A stretch of 45,507 bases of DNA from Flavobacteriales bacterium UBA852 (GCA_002295925.1 DBGO01000005.1:1-45507), one strand, 5' to 3'. Shown: positions 23,230 to 33,190, counted from the first letter of the stretch. Numbers and translations are program-made. The notes: a model not told the origin generated them from the sequence alone.

Positions 23230-24660
23230 CTAATCTTTAAACACTTTTATTTGTTTCAAAATTTGACTGTTTTCGTCTTTTATCATTAACATATAAATAC
23301 CTTTCGATAAATTTTGAAGAGACAAGGGGATTTGATTTTGCCCTTCTTGTAGTCCTACCGAATGGTTGAAAACTAATTTACCGGTCATATCATACATTTT
23401 AACAGTAATATTTTGTGAAATGTGCGAAGTAACATTAAGTGTTGCATTATTGCTTACAGGATTTGGTAATACAACAACCTCATCTATAATTTTTGTGCTT
23501 ACTGCTACTAATGCGCTTTCGGTAGTTTTGCCGTCATAATCGGTTTGTTTTAATCGATAATAAGAAACGGTGTTTAAATAAGGTTCTTTATCAACAGTGC
23601 CGTAATCTTTAACATAGTTAATTGTTCCGCTACCGTCAACAATGGCAATAACTTCATAATTCTCGCCATCAAGAGTACGTTCAATAGTGAAGTAATCGTT
23701 GTTTATTTCTGTTAATGTTGTCCATGATAAATCAACTACTTTTTTGTTTGGGTCAAATTGTGCATTAAAAGACAATAACTCTATTGGTAAAGGAACAGTA
23801 TTGGTAGCACTTATATCATAACTACAAGCGGCACCTGCGTTTCCGTCAATGGCAATATATAATTGATCGCCTGCCGTTAATCCTGTATAGGTTGCAGTTA
23901 CAGAACCACCCGAACCGGATGAACATCCATCATTGGTTAAACTTCCACAAGAGCCGGAAAAGAACCCAATTTGAAAACCACTTCCCCCGCCATAACAGGT
24001 TATATTGTCAATAGTAATTACTACATCTCCATCGGCTGAAACGGTAAATGTGTACCAAGCGGTATTTTCTAAAGAAGCTGCACATAAATCTGCCGGAGCC
24101 GGATCGCTGGCTCCTGCAGTCATACAGTAATTATCGGTTGTTTGAGGTGTTGCATCAATACCAATAGCTCCTGTACATTCATCGTTAGGGGGTGTTTGTG
24201 TGTAAGTGCAAAATTGAGAGCCGGCAGGAAATCCGTTTTTGGACCAAACCAATGCATAATAACATGTGTTTGGATTTAATCCTAAATCGGCTGTTGAAAA
24301 TACAAAATCTGTAGCATTAGGATAACAATTCACTGATCCTGAAACATACCCCGATAAAGTTGTTCCGGAGCACCCACTATACAATTCAATAGAAACCCCA
24401 CCACTTCCCGGTAGTCCGGTATAATCCATTACGATACAATCGGCACTGCCATTTGTACAGATTGGAATAATTTTAGCCGTTCCGCTACCACCAAAACCGG
24501 AACCTGTGCAAGGTGAGCTGGTAGAATAATTAGTGTAAAAACTGGAACTGTAGCAACTGGATGTTGAAGTGGGTGTAATAGATGGCGCTGTACACTGTGC
24601 ATTTACTTGATATGCTAAAAACATAAATACAGCAGAAAGATATAATGTTAAATTTTTCAT
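23230..24660 (-). CDS. T9SS type A sorting-domain secreted protein
   Basis: A 476-residue protein from the ATG at 24660 (a TTG two codons upstream is less likely). It has a signal peptide ending at YQVNAQ. A Cys-rich region contains a carbohydrate-binding-like segment (PPNDECTGAIGID ... YTGLTAGDQLYIAIDGNAG). A fibronectin-like module follows (LSWTTLTEINNDYFTIERT ... YYRLKQTDYDGKTT). The type A C-terminal sorting domain (VLPNPVSNNATLNV ... GIYMLMI ... IKVFKD) comes last. It would be exported through the T9SS and fixed to or released from the surface. It is convergent with the propeller gene. Confidence 0.88.
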   Translation of the reverse strand: MKNLTLYLSAVFMFLAYQVNAQCTAPSITPTSTSSCYSSSFYTNYSTSSPCTGSGFGGSGTAKIIPICTNGSADCIVMDYTGLPGSGGVSIELYSGCSGTTLSGYVSGSVNCYPNATDFVFSTADLGLNPNTCYYALVWSKNGFPAGSQFCTYTQTPPNDECTGAIGIDATPQTTDNYCMTAGASDPAPADLCAASLENTAWYTFTVSADGDVVITIDNITCYGGGSGFQIGFFSGSCGSLTNDGCSSGSGGSVTATYTGLTAGDQLYIAIDGNAGAACSYDISATNTVPLPIELLSFNAQFDPNKKVVDLSWTTLTEINNDYFTIERTLDGENYEVIAIVDGSGTINYVKDYGTVDKEPYLNTVSYYRLKQTDYDGKTTESALVAVSTKIIDEVVVLPNPVSNNATLNVTSHISQNITVKMYDMTGKLVFNHSVGLQEGQNQIPLSLQNLSKGIYMLMIKDENSQILKQIKVFKD

Positions 24661-24695
24661 AAGCAATTCATTTGGGGGTGAAATTATTATTGCAA

Positions 24696-24956
24696 TTATT
24701 GTTTAGGCTGGTAAGTGATGGTTAAACGTTTATTTTTTCTATAATAAACTTCTTTACCATTGATTACTTTTTTTTCATAGCCAAAATCTTCCGGGTTTTT
24801 TGATTCCTCTAAAGAGTCCTCACTTTTATTTTCTGTTTTTGTGGATGATGATGTGTTGTCAATGGTAATTTGCTTACTCTTTGCTTTTTCGTTGGTTTGG
24901 GAATAAGCAATAGTAGTTATAAGAAACAGGTGAAATGTGATTATAATTGATTTCAT
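24696..24956 (-). CDS. Small exported hypothetical protein
   Basis: An 86-residue protein with a signal peptide (MKSIIITFHLFLITTIAYSQ) and a polar, Ser/Lys/Glu-rich remainder that ends in KKVINGKEVYYRKNKRLTITYQPKQ (shown in full only by its ends: KKVING and TYQPKQ). No family was recognised. It lies 35 bases upstream of the T9SS cargo gene on the same strand and may be co-transcribed with it. Confidence 0.6.
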   Translation of the reverse strand: MKSIIITFHLFLITTIAYSQTNEKAKSKQITIDNTSSSTKTENKSEDSLEESKNPEDFGYEKKVINGKEVYYRKNKRLTITYQPKQ

Positions 24957-25132
24957 AGTTTTTATATTTTAATGCAAAATACAAAATAATCTATTGTAAA
25001 TCAAATTTTTGGCGACTATTGTATTTTTGAAAATTGGATTCCTAATGCTGTTAACAGGGCTTGAAAGAAATATTAAATTCCAAGTGTTAATAGAACAATT
25101 CTGTGTCAATTAAAAAAATCATCCTGTTTTAG

Positions 25133-25140
25133 TATCTTTG
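25133..25140 (+). promoter_or_regulatory. -7 element upstream of the ftsB/divIC-like gene
   Basis: TATCTTTG is an exact TAnnTTTG match ending 6 bases before the ATG at 25147. This gives a very short leader, and no clear -33 TTG is seen at the usual spacing. Confidence 0.45.
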
Positions 25141-25146
25141 TTTCAA

Positions 25147-25446
25147 ATGAATAAATTCGCCAAAATAATACGAAACAGGTACATTTTAACATCTCTTGCG
25201 TTCGGCATTTGGGTAATGTTTTTTGATCAAAACAATTTACTTTCGCAATGGCAATATGCGGCGGAATTGAAAAAATTACAAAAAGAAAAAGAATATTACA
25301 CACAACAAATCCGCCAGACTAAAAAAGAGCTGGAAGAATTAACCACCAATCCCAAATCGTTGGAAAAATTTGCACGCGAAAAATATTTGATGAAAAAAGA
25401 AAATGAAGATATTTTTTTATTCGTCACCGCTTCAAAAAATAAATAA
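25147..25446 (+). CDS. FtsB/DivIC-family septum formation initiator
   Basis: A 99-residue protein with one N-terminal membrane helix (about residues 13-33), then a coiled coil (LKKLQKEKEYYTQQIRQTKK onwards). The closing EKFAREKYLMKKENEDIF is the typical C-terminal motif of this family. It is a bitopic division protein that acts with FtsL/FtsQ-like partners at the septum. The ATG at 25147 is preferred over a TTG three codons upstream. It is convergent with tsaD (6 bases). Confidence 0.85.
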   Translation: MNKFAKIIRNRYILTSLAFGIWVMFFDQNNLLSQWQYAAELKKLQKEKEYYTQQIRQTKKELEELTTNPKSLEKFAREKYLMKKENEDIFLFVTASKNK

Positions 25447-25452
25447 TCAATT

Positions 25453-26481
25453 TCAAAATTTCATTCGTGCGTTTGGCGTAACACTTTGCGAACAAAATTC
25501 ACCTTTTTTATATTTAAAATAACCGGTAATGGCAATCATAGCCGCATTGTCGGTGCAATATTCAAACGGCGGGATAAATAATTCCAATTGACGATTGTGG
25601 ACTTCTTTTGTGAGTGCTTCACGCAAACCTGAATTTGCCGATACTCCTCCGGCTATAGCTATTTGATTTATGTTGAATTTTTGAGCGGCATGCATTACCT
25701 TTTCTACTAAAATTTCTACAATAGTATGCTGAACAGAGGCAGCCAAATCGGCTTTGTTTTGATTGATAAAATCGGGATTTTTTTGTAATTCTTTGCGTAA
25801 AAAATACAAAATCGAAGTTTTTAATCCGCTAAAGCTAAACTCAAATTCACCTACTTTGGGTTTAGGAAAATCAAATGCCTTAGGGTTTCCTTCTTTTGCC
25901 AATTTATCAATTAACGGACCGCCCGGATATGGCAACCCCATAATTTTCGCAATCTTATCAAACGCTTCCCCGGCGGCATCATCAATTGTTTCGCCAATAA
26001 TTTCCATATCAAAATAATCGTTCACTTTAACTATCTGCGTGTGTCCGCCACTTACGGTTAAGCATATAAAAGGGAATTCGGGCAGTTTTTTTTCTTCATC
26101 TTTTTTACGGATAAAATGGGCTAAAATATGTCCTTGCATATGATTGACCGAAATCAACGGAATATTATTTGCTAATGCAAAACCTTTGGCAAACGAAACA
26201 CCAACCAATAAAGACCCCAATAATCCCGGACCTTGGGTAAAAGCCACTGCCGAAATATCTTTTTTGTCGATACCGGCATCTTTTATGGCTGCATCAATAA
26301 CAGGAACAATGTTGGACTGGTGCGCACGAGAAGCCAATTCGGGCACTACACCGCCATATTTTGTATGAACAGCTTGCCCGGCAGTTACGTTCGACAATAA
26401 AACACCATCGGAGATAATGGCTGCCGATGTATCGTCGCAAGAAGATTCTATGCCTAATATTATGGTAGGATTATTGCTCAT
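25453..26481 (-). CDS. tsaD: tRNA N6-threonylcarbamoyladenosine transferase TsaD
   Basis: A 342-residue universal enzyme of the Kae1/Qri7 family. It has GIESSCDDTSAAI at the N-terminus, the metal-binding HMQGHILAHF (two His), the nucleotide-loop SGGHTQIV and DDAAGEAFDK, and CTDNAAMIA near the C-terminus. It transfers the threonylcarbamoyl group to A37 of ANN-decoding tRNAs together with TsaB and TsaE. It is divergent from the TamB-like gene. Confidence 0.96.
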   Translation of the reverse strand: MSNNPTIILGIESSCDDTSAAIISDGVLLSNVTAGQAVHTKYGGVVPELASRAHQSNIVPVIDAAIKDAGIDKKDISAVAFTQGPGLLGSLLVGVSFAKGFALANNIPLISVNHMQGHILAHFIRKKDEEKKLPEFPFICLTVSGGHTQIVKVNDYFDMEIIGETIDDAAGEAFDKIAKIMGLPYPGGPLIDKLAKEGNPKAFDFPKPKVGEFEFSFSGLKTSILYFLRKELQKNPDFINQNKADLAASVQHTIVEILVEKVMHAAQKFNINQIAIAGGVSANSGLREALTKEVHNRQLELFIPPFEYCTDNAAMIAITGYFKYKKGEFCSQSVTPNARMKF

Positions 26482-26557
26482 TGAGTTATTTTATCGAAAT
26501 TTGATTCTGTATTAAAAATTCAAAGGTATTAAATTATTAAAGCATATTTTACGAAGT

Positions 26558-29500
26558 TTGGCAGTAATTGTTTTGTTGCTGCTGGTGCTTGTTGTTGCCG
26601 CTTTGTACAGCAGTAGCGTGCAAACAGCTTTGGCAAAATATGTTGTGGAAAAATACCTGAACGACGAAAATGTTACAATATCTTTTGATAAGGTAAATAT
26701 TCATCCGTTTCATTCGGTGTTTATAGATAATTTGCTTGTTACTGTTGATCAAGATACTCTTATTTATACACGTCAAATTGCGGCGGAGATAAAATATTTT
26801 TCGGCAATCAGTCAATCTGTATTGCTAAAAGAAACCAACATTTATAAAGGCAAGTTTTATTTGTTTCAAGATGAAAACCGGGAGCTGAATATCAATAAAT
26901 TTACTCGCCTTTTTGCTTCCGATAAAAAAACAAAAAATACTAATTGGGAATTTGATTTAGGAAAAATAAATCTTTCGGATATTAATTTTAAATACAAAAC
27001 CTATAATGCAGCTGCCAATGACACAATTAATCAAATAAAATATAACAATATTAATGTCAGGCACATAAACGGAGCGGTTGTTCAAACAAATTTTGATTCT
27101 TCAAAGGTTGTTTTTAATGTCAAAAATTTCAGTTTGGCAGAAAAAAGCGGGTTTAAAATAGAAGACTTAAATACTTTGCTTACCATATCCAATGGCAATT
27201 TACTGTTCGATTCATTGCAATTACAAACCGAACACAGTTATATCGGCGGTTCGTTTTATATGCAAGCCAATTCGTTTAAAAACTATGCTCATTTTAACGA
27301 TAGCGTGAAAATAAATTTTCAATCGGACAGCAGCGTGTTGCAATTGGATGAAATTAAATATTTTGCATCCAACAGTCCGTTTTATAACGAACACGTTGTT
27401 TTGCAAGGTCAAATTAAAGGATACGTAAACCGTTTTAAATCAAAAAATATTTATGCCAATTTCAGTTCGGGCACAACCATTTACGGCGATTTGGATGTTT
27501 CGGACATAACCCATCCGCAACGAACGTTTTTATTTCTAAAAGTAAAAAAACTTTATACATCCAAACAAGCTGTTTCCACGTTGGCGAGTCATTTGAATCA
27601 ACAAATAAACCTGCCCGGTAATTTAGATAAATTGGGCTTGCTTACCTATTCGGGAACTTTAACCGGATTTTACAGTGATTTTGTTCTGTATGGAAATCTT
27701 ATTACTGCTTTGGGCGAGTTAAAAACCGATATTTCCGTTAAAACGGATAATGATGTATCTTACTCGGGAAAGATTGGCACCAATCGATTTAATTTCGGAA
27801 GATTGTTGGGGTTGAAAAATGATTTGAAACAAGTGGCTTTAAATGCAGAAATTAATGGAACAGGAACAACGGTTGAAACCATAAATGCCGCTATTAAAGG
27901 GAATATTTACCGTTTGGATTTTCGCGATTATGTTTATGAGAATTTTGATGTAAACGGTGTGTTGTCAAACGGATATTTTCAGGGAAATTTCAGTATTAAC
28001 GACACCAATTTGCAATTGGCATTCAACGGACTAATTGATATAAAATCGGCTACGCCTTATTTCAATTTCGAGACCAAAATAAAAAAAGCCGATTTGGTTG
28101 CCATACACCTATTGAAAGACACGCTTTATCATCCCATTGTTTCGGTACAATCGTATGTAAGTTTATCATTGAAAAATGATGATTTTGCTCACGGAAATAT
28201 TGAGCTGAACAACTTATCCATACAAGATGAAACCGGAAAATACCAAATTCCTAAAATAGAAATAATCAGTTTGGCTGAAGAAAACAATAAAAACATTCAA
28301 ATTCAATCATCTGTAATAAAAGGTGGCATGTCGGGCAATTACAATTTGTCAACTATCGGTTACCAGCTGATGAATCATTTGCAAAAATATAATTCGGCAT
28401 TTGCCAAAAAAGAAGATATTGAGCCGTTGAATAACCTAAACATTCAATTGGATTTTTCACTGGATACTTTTTTGACCAAATATTTTGTTAGGGAAAGACT
28501 TGGAGTAGCCAAAGGTAAACTGTTGGGAGAGTTCCGCAATGGCAACGGAAATTTTATTTTTAATGCAGATGAGGTTGTATATAAGCAATATAATGCCAAG
28601 AGTATAAACATTTCGATAGCAGCAGATTCTTCCCTTAAAGTTTTGACAACTATCAATCAATTTATGCTCAAAGATAGTGTGCTGTTGCAAGAATTTGATT
28701 TAACTGCCGGCTTAAAAAACGATTCAATATCATTTCATTCAAAATGGAATAAAAAAACGGGTGAACCCTCGGCAGATATCCGGGTTGAGGCATTTTATCA
28801 TGATAATATATTCGAAGCTCAATTTTTACCTTCGTTTTATTACATAGATAAATACCAATGGCAAACCAATGAACAAAACAAGTTGACTTATGATTTGTCC
28901 GATTCGGTCATTATTATTAAAAACCTGAAATTGTTTAATAAAGATGCGAATCAGAATTTATTAGTTGACGGTGAAATTTCCAACAAACCGGACAAAACAC
29001 TGGATATTCTCATTCAGGATTTTGATTTTTCCATCCTAAATTATTTTGTCAATAAAAAAATATTAGAAACGCAAGGTTTGGTAAACGGAACTTTTTCTAT
29101 GCGTAATATTTTAAAATCGCCCATTGTTGACGGTCATTTAACGGTTGATGATTTATCGGTTAACACTATTTATTTGGGGAAAGCCACACTTCATTCAAAA
29201 TGGAAAAACTTTGAGAAAAAACTTTCCCTAAACGGAGAAATAAAATACGGAGCAATTCCGTCTATTCAACTATCCGGCAATTACCTTCCGTTTGACCAAC
29301 AAAACAACTTTGATTTTGCCGTTACAATGCATCAAACCGATGTAAAATTGTTTGCCCCTTATATAGAAAATGTGTTGAGCGAAATCCAAGGAAACGTAAC
29401 GGGCAATATGTTTTTAAAAGGAACAGCAAAAAAACCGTTATTTACAGGGCAACTTTCGCTAAGTCATCCAAAATTTAAAGTAAACTACCTGAACACATAT

Positions 29501-30940
29501 TTCAGCGCACCATCAATTCCGTTTTATTTATATGATGATTTTATTGCGGCGGATAATATTAAATTATTCGACCAACAAAATAATCCCTTGTATGTCAATG
29601 TATCGTTGGCGCACAAAAACTTAACCAATCTCAACTATGATATTTCGGGAATTACCGAAAAAGCATTTGTGCTGAATACCACTGAAATTCAAAATGATTT
29701 GTTTTACGGACAGGCGTATGTTGGCGGGCAATTTGACGTAAGTGGTGACAGTAAAACCTTGTTTGTCGATTTGGATATAAAAACACTTAAAGGCACATCA
29801 TTAAACATTCCGGTTGACCAAACCGAATCTCTCGAAGCATTCGAATTTATCGAATTTGCCACCGCCGACACACTCAGCGAAAAGGATACGCTTACCGAAA
29901 CAGAATTGGACGTGCATTTATCGATGCTGGCAGATATAACGCCCGAAACCGAAATAAAAATCATTTTTGACAAGCAATTGGGCGATGTTATCAGAAGTAA
30001 AGGAAAAGGGAATTTGAAAATCACTTATGCCAACGAAGAGTTTAAAATCTTTGGCGATTACACAATCATCAACGGAGATTATCTTTTTACCCTGCAAAAC
30101 GTCATAAACAAAAAGTTTGATATTACATCGGGAAGTACCATCCATTGGTCGGGCGATGTTTACGAAGGAGAACTGAATATAGACGCCTCTTACAAACTTA
30201 GAACCCGATTGTACGACTTACTTGCCGCGTATGACAGTACCGACTTTTATAAAAGACGCATTCCGGTTGAGGTAAAGTTGAAAATGACCAATACGCTGTC
30301 GGCGCCCTATATTAATTTTGCCATTGATTTGCCCACAGCCGACCAAACTACCAAAGATTTGGTAAACAGTGTGTTGCTTATCAACGGAAGCAGCAGCAAT
30401 AATCAGGAGTTGAACAAACAAGTGTTTGCCTTGTTGGTGTTGCACCGTTTTTTGCCTCCACCGGGAAGTACAAATTCTTACGCCCATTCGAGTTTTGTTT
30501 CTACCAGTTCGAGCGAACTGCTTTCTAATCAGTTAAGTAATTGGCTGTCGCAATTGAGTTCCGACTTTGATATAGGCTTTAATTATCGTCCGGGAGATGA
30601 ATTAAGCTCTCAAGAAGTGAATTTGGCATTATCGACACAAATATTTAACGACCGCTTGATTATTGACGGGAATGTAGGGTATGCTTCAAATAAATATAAT
30701 CCTTCGGGGACTTCGGCACTTATTGGCGATATTAATATTGAATATAAAATTTCTAAGGACGGTAATTTTAGAGTGAAAGCATTTAATAAAACCAATGCCA
30801 ATAACTACTACTTTAATAATTCGCCATATACGCAAGGAGTGGGCGTATATTATCAAGAAGAATTTAATACCACCCGTGAATTTTTCAATAAATTTTTTAA
30901 TCGTTTTAAAAGAAAAAATTCAAAGAAGAAAGATGATTAG
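26558..30940 (+). CDS. TamB-like translocation/assembly module protein
   Basis: A 1460-residue protein with an N-terminal transmembrane anchor and a very long beta-rich AsmA/TamB body. The TamB (DUF490) C-terminal domain lies at about 1090-1400 and includes GDYTIINGDYLFTLQNVI, DASYKLRTRLYDLL and FALLVLHRFLPP. Such proteins form a hydrophobic groove bridging the envelope for lipid transport or outer-membrane protein assembly. The start is uncertain: the listed one is a TTG inside the hydrophobic segment, but the frame is open to 26516. The upstream codons read KFKGIKLLKHILRS, a proper basic flank, so an ATT at 26528 may be the true start. No ATG is available. Confidence 0.88.
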   Translation: MAVIVLLLLVLVVAALYSSSVQTALAKYVVEKYLNDENVTISFDKVNIHPFHSVFIDNLLVTVDQDTLIYTRQIAAEIKYFSAISQSVLLKETNIYKGKFYLFQDENRELNINKFTRLFASDKKTKNTNWEFDLGKINLSDINFKYKTYNAAANDTINQIKYNNINVRHINGAVVQTNFDSSKVVFNVKNFSLAEKSGFKIEDLNTLLTISNGNLLFDSLQLQTEHSYIGGSFYMQANSFKNYAHFNDSVKINFQSDSSVLQLDEIKYFASNSPFYNEHVVLQGQIKGYVNRFKSKNIYANFSSGTTIYGDLDVSDITHPQRTFLFLKVKKLYTSKQAVSTLASHLNQQINLPGNLDKLGLLTYSGTLTGFYSDFVLYGNLITALGELKTDISVKTDNDVSYSGKIGTNRFNFGRLLGLKNDLKQVALNAEINGTGTTVETINAAIKGNIYRLDFRDYVYENFDVNGVLSNGYFQGNFSINDTNLQLAFNGLIDIKSATPYFNFETKIKKADLVAIHLLKDTLYHPIVSVQSYVSLSLKNDDFAHGNIELNNLSIQDETGKYQIPKIEIISLAEENNKNIQIQSSVIKGGMSGNYNLSTIGYQLMNHLQKYNSAFAKKEDIEPLNNLNIQLDFSLDTFLTKYFVRERLGVAKGKLLGEFRNGNGNFIFNADEVVYKQYNAKSINISIAADSSLKVLTTINQFMLKDSVLLQEFDLTAGLKNDSISFHSKWNKKTGEPSADIRVEAFYHDNIFEAQFLPSFYYIDKYQWQTNEQNKLTYDLSDSVIIIKNLKLFNKDANQNLLVDGEISNKPDKTLDILIQDFDFSILNYFVNKKILETQGLVNGTFSMRNILKSPIVDGHLTVDDLSVNTIYLGKATLHSKWKNFEKKLSLNGEIKYGAIPSIQLSGNYLPFDQQNNFDFAVTMHQTDVKLFAPYIENVLSEIQGNVTGNMFLKGTAKKPLFTGQLSLSHPKFKVNYLNTYFSAPSIPFYLYDDFIAADNIKLFDQQNNPLYVNVSLAHKNLTNLNYDISGITEKAFVLNTTEIQNDLFYGQAYVGGQFDVSGDSKTLFVDLDIKTLKGTSLNIPVDQTESLEAFEFIEFATADTLSEKDTLTETELDVHLSMLADITPETEIKIIFDKQLGDVIRSKGKGNLKITYANEEFKIFGDYTIINGDYLFTLQNVINKKFDITSGSTIHWSGDVYEGELNIDASYKLRTRLYDLLAAYDSTDFYKRRIPVEVKLKMTNTLSAPYINFAIDLPTADQTTKDLVNSVLLINGSSSNNQELNKQVFALLVLHRFLPPPGSTNSYAHSSFVSTSSSELLSNQLSNWLSQLSSDFDIGFNYRPGDELSSQEVNLALSTQIFNDRLIIDGNVGYASNKYNPSGTSALIGDINIEYKISKDGNFRVKAFNKTNANNYYFNNSPYTQGVGVYYQEEFNTTREFFNKFFNRFKRKNSKKKDD

Positions 30941-31124
30941 TGTAAATTTTGATTAAGTAAATTACTTTATTTTATATACGATGTATTGTTGCATATCAAG
31001 AAATTTGTTGTAATTTGTTTTGTAAACAATGATAAAATTAAACGGAGAGTGCATTTTCGTTTTATGTTTATAAATTTACAATGAGATGCTTTAACTTCGC
31101 AATCAAAAATAATGTTTTATTAAG

Positions 31125-31640
31125 ATGATTGGAAAAGGATATAGAAATCCAAGTAAGGATTTTCATATAAATTCTCAAGTAGAACAGTTTAATTTTAAAT
31201 TAACCGACACACATTTAAGATTAGATTTAAATGAGCTGAAAAAAATAGAATTGGCACCTGTTGAACGAGTAGATATTTATTTGAGAGATAATAGGTTGCT
31301 TAAAAATGTTTTTATAGTTAATAGTGAGTTAGCTTATTATTTTGAAAAAGAATGGTATTACGAGTATGATGACATAAGAGAAGGGCCCAGAAGTCCTATA
31401 GAGAATATTTATGAAAGATTCGATTTTAAAAAAGAAGACATATTGTTAATTTACGAAAACAACACGTTATATAAGCCTTGTTTCGATCCGGGGTATATTT
31501 TTACAATTGAATGGCTTTTTGGAGAAAAACCTAATCGTTATGATTCGCGATTAGCGATTAATAAAAACATCATGATTAAGATTAAGCATTTTAAAACTCT
31601 TCCGAAGAATATACAAAAATATATTTATTTTTCGCAGTAA
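31125..31640 (+). CDS. Hypothetical soluble protein
   Basis: A 171-residue protein with no signal peptide or membrane segment. It is rich in charged and aromatic residues (FEKEWYYEYDDIREG, FKKEDILLIYENN) and has one cysteine. I do not recognise a family. The 184-base gap before it and the 130-base gap after it show no clear promoter or terminator. Confidence 0.55.
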   Translation: MIGKGYRNPSKDFHINSQVEQFNFKLTDTHLRLDLNELKKIELAPVERVDIYLRDNRLLKNVFIVNSELAYYFEKEWYYEYDDIREGPRSPIENIYERFDFKKEDILLIYENNTLYKPCFDPGYIFTIEWLFGEKPNRYDSRLAINKNIMIKIKHFKTLPKNIQKYIYFSQ

Positions 31641-31770
31641 TATAATATGCCTTCAAAAACAGAATCTCAGGTTAAACAAATAGCAAATAAATGCTAATGA
31701 TTATAATGAAAATTAAAACATCTAGAAATATAACAGTAGAGAAATGAAACATAACTAAAAAATAAAAATA

Positions 31771-32487
31771 ATGAATACATTTCATCTCAATAAAATGATT
31801 TTTATTTTATTTATTTTAATAAACCTGAAATTATTCTCACAAAATGAAATGCCGGTAATTGATACAGCCATAGCTCAAAATAGCAGTGAAGTTTATTACA
31901 AATACATCTATCAACCTGATACATTTAAAATTATTTATGTATATGTAGACTCTTCATTTTCTTCCGTAAGTGAAATTAAATCTTTAAAAAATGACACTTT
32001 AGATGGTGTTTATATAACTTATTATGAAAATGGGCAAAAAAAGAGTTGTTTTTATTACAAAAACGGAATGATAGATGGTAACTTTTATTATTGGAATGAA
32101 TTTGGGCAGTTGCAAGAATCAGGATATTTAAAGAAAGGAAAAGGAAAAGGAATTGATTTTTATGAGAATGGAGCACAAGAAGCAAAATACATCTTTATAG
32201 ATAAAGGGTATGGGTTTCCAATAATTGTTCGAGGTAAATGGTTTTATATAAATGGAAATAAAAGTTATTTACAAATAAATAAAAGGAAAAAAGAAAATAG
32301 ATATAGTTTTGATAAGATAAAAGCATATTATTATTCAGGCAAAAAAATGGTAAAAGCATATATGGGATATCCGAAAAATAAAATCATAAGAATAAAGAAA
32401 TGGAAATATTGGGATGAAAAGGGGAAACTTCAAAAAATCGAATTCTATGATGAAAGCGGCAATCTTAAAAAAAAAAAAGAGTTTTAA
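31771..32487 (+). CDS. Exported MORN-variant (YwqK-like) repeat protein
   Basis: A 238-residue protein with a signal peptide (ending at LKLFSQ). It has several repeats of the YwqK/MORN-variant type: GVYITYYENGQKKSCFYYKN, GNFYYWNEFGQLQESGYLK and GIDFYENGAQEAKY. The family is often labelled antitoxin, but in Bacteroidota most are exported proteins of unknown function, and no toxin gene is adjacent. The end is very Lys-rich and includes an A-run of 12 near 32467-32478, a potential slippage site. Confidence 0.75.
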   Translation: MNTFHLNKMIFILFILINLKLFSQNEMPVIDTAIAQNSSEVYYKYIYQPDTFKIIYVYVDSSFSSVSEIKSLKNDTLDGVYITYYENGQKKSCFYYKNGMIDGNFYYWNEFGQLQESGYLKKGKGKGIDFYENGAQEAKYIFIDKGYGFPIIVRGKWFYINGNKSYLQINKRKKENRYSFDKIKAYYYSGKKMVKAYMGYPKNKIIRIKKWKYWDEKGKLQKIEFYDESGNLKKKKEF

Positions 32488-32674
32488 ATACTTCTCTTAT
32501 TTTCTAAAATTGAGAATTTCTCAAAAATAGAAATATAACTAATTGAAAATCAACAGATAGGGTTCGTTTTGGTAAGTTTTTCATCTCTGTTATAATGCTC
32601 TGTAAGTAAATAAGCTTATTACCACATCCTTTAAACAACGCAACAAAAATTAAGAATTTTCACTATTAAAAGGC

Positions 32675-32686
32675 ATAGTGCACTAT
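32675..32686 (+). promoter_or_regulatory. 12-bp perfect palindrome in a promoter spacer
   Basis: ATAGTGCACTAT is a perfect palindrome lying 2 bases upstream of the -7 element at 32689-32696, in the spacer expected between -33 and -7. This is a position typical of repressor operators. No regulator is adjacent. Confidence 0.4.
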
Positions 32687-32688
32687 AC

Positions 32689-32696
32689 TAACTTTG
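32689..32696 (+). promoter_or_regulatory. -7 element of the 32721 gene
   Basis: TAACTTTG matches TAnnTTTG, 24 bases before the ATG at 32721, in a 233-base intergenic gap. Confidence 0.55.
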
Positions 32697-32720
32697 AAGA
32701 AACATTAAAACCAACGAACT

Positions 32721-33155
32721 ATGAAAGCACTGACATCTACTATCCGAATTATCCTAATTGCCGCATTTTTATTTTTAACTGGTATTAATGGAATAAAGGC
32801 ACAAAATCAAACCTCTCAACAGACTTATGCATTTAACAAAACCGAAGCATTGGTTGTCAACGAATTTATATTTATCAAATTTTTGGTTTCCGAAAATGCC
32901 GAAAATGTGGTTTACGTGCTTCAACGCTCCGAGGATGGGAAAAATTTCACCGATATTTACCTGAAAAAAGGGTATGTATCGCCTCAAAATACGCCTTTAC
33001 TCTATTGCTACAAAGATATTTCTCCGGCAACATCAACTTACTTTTATCGTGTAAAACGTGTGGACAATAATAATGATGTTGCTTATTCAGAGGTTTTTCA
33101 ACCGCAAGAGTTATCACGCCCAATGATGGCTCAAGAAGAACCTGAAATAAAATAA
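32721..33155 (+). CDS. Exported protein with a fibronectin-like module
   Basis: A 144-residue protein with a signal peptide (to about GIKAQ, residue 28) and a single beta-sandwich module. The module resembles the one that precedes T9SS sorting domains: VVYVLQRSEDGKNFTDIYLK and YFYRVKRVDNNNDVAYSEVF. No sorting domain follows, so it stays in the periplasm or envelope. It is 35 bases upstream of the next gene and likely co-transcribed. Confidence 0.65.
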   Translation: MKALTSTIRIILIAAFLFLTGINGIKAQNQTSQQTYAFNKTEALVVNEFIFIKFLVSENAENVVYVLQRSEDGKNFTDIYLKKGYVSPQNTPLLYCYKDISPATSTYFYRVKRVDNNNDVAYSEVFQPQELSRPMMAQEEPEIK

Positions 33156-33190
33156 GGAGTATTATTAAACAAGAATAAAACCAATTTACC

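Noticed and set aside
31771..32487. Toxin-antitoxin system based on the YwqK family label.
   Set aside because: The protein has a signal peptide and no toxin gene is adjacent.
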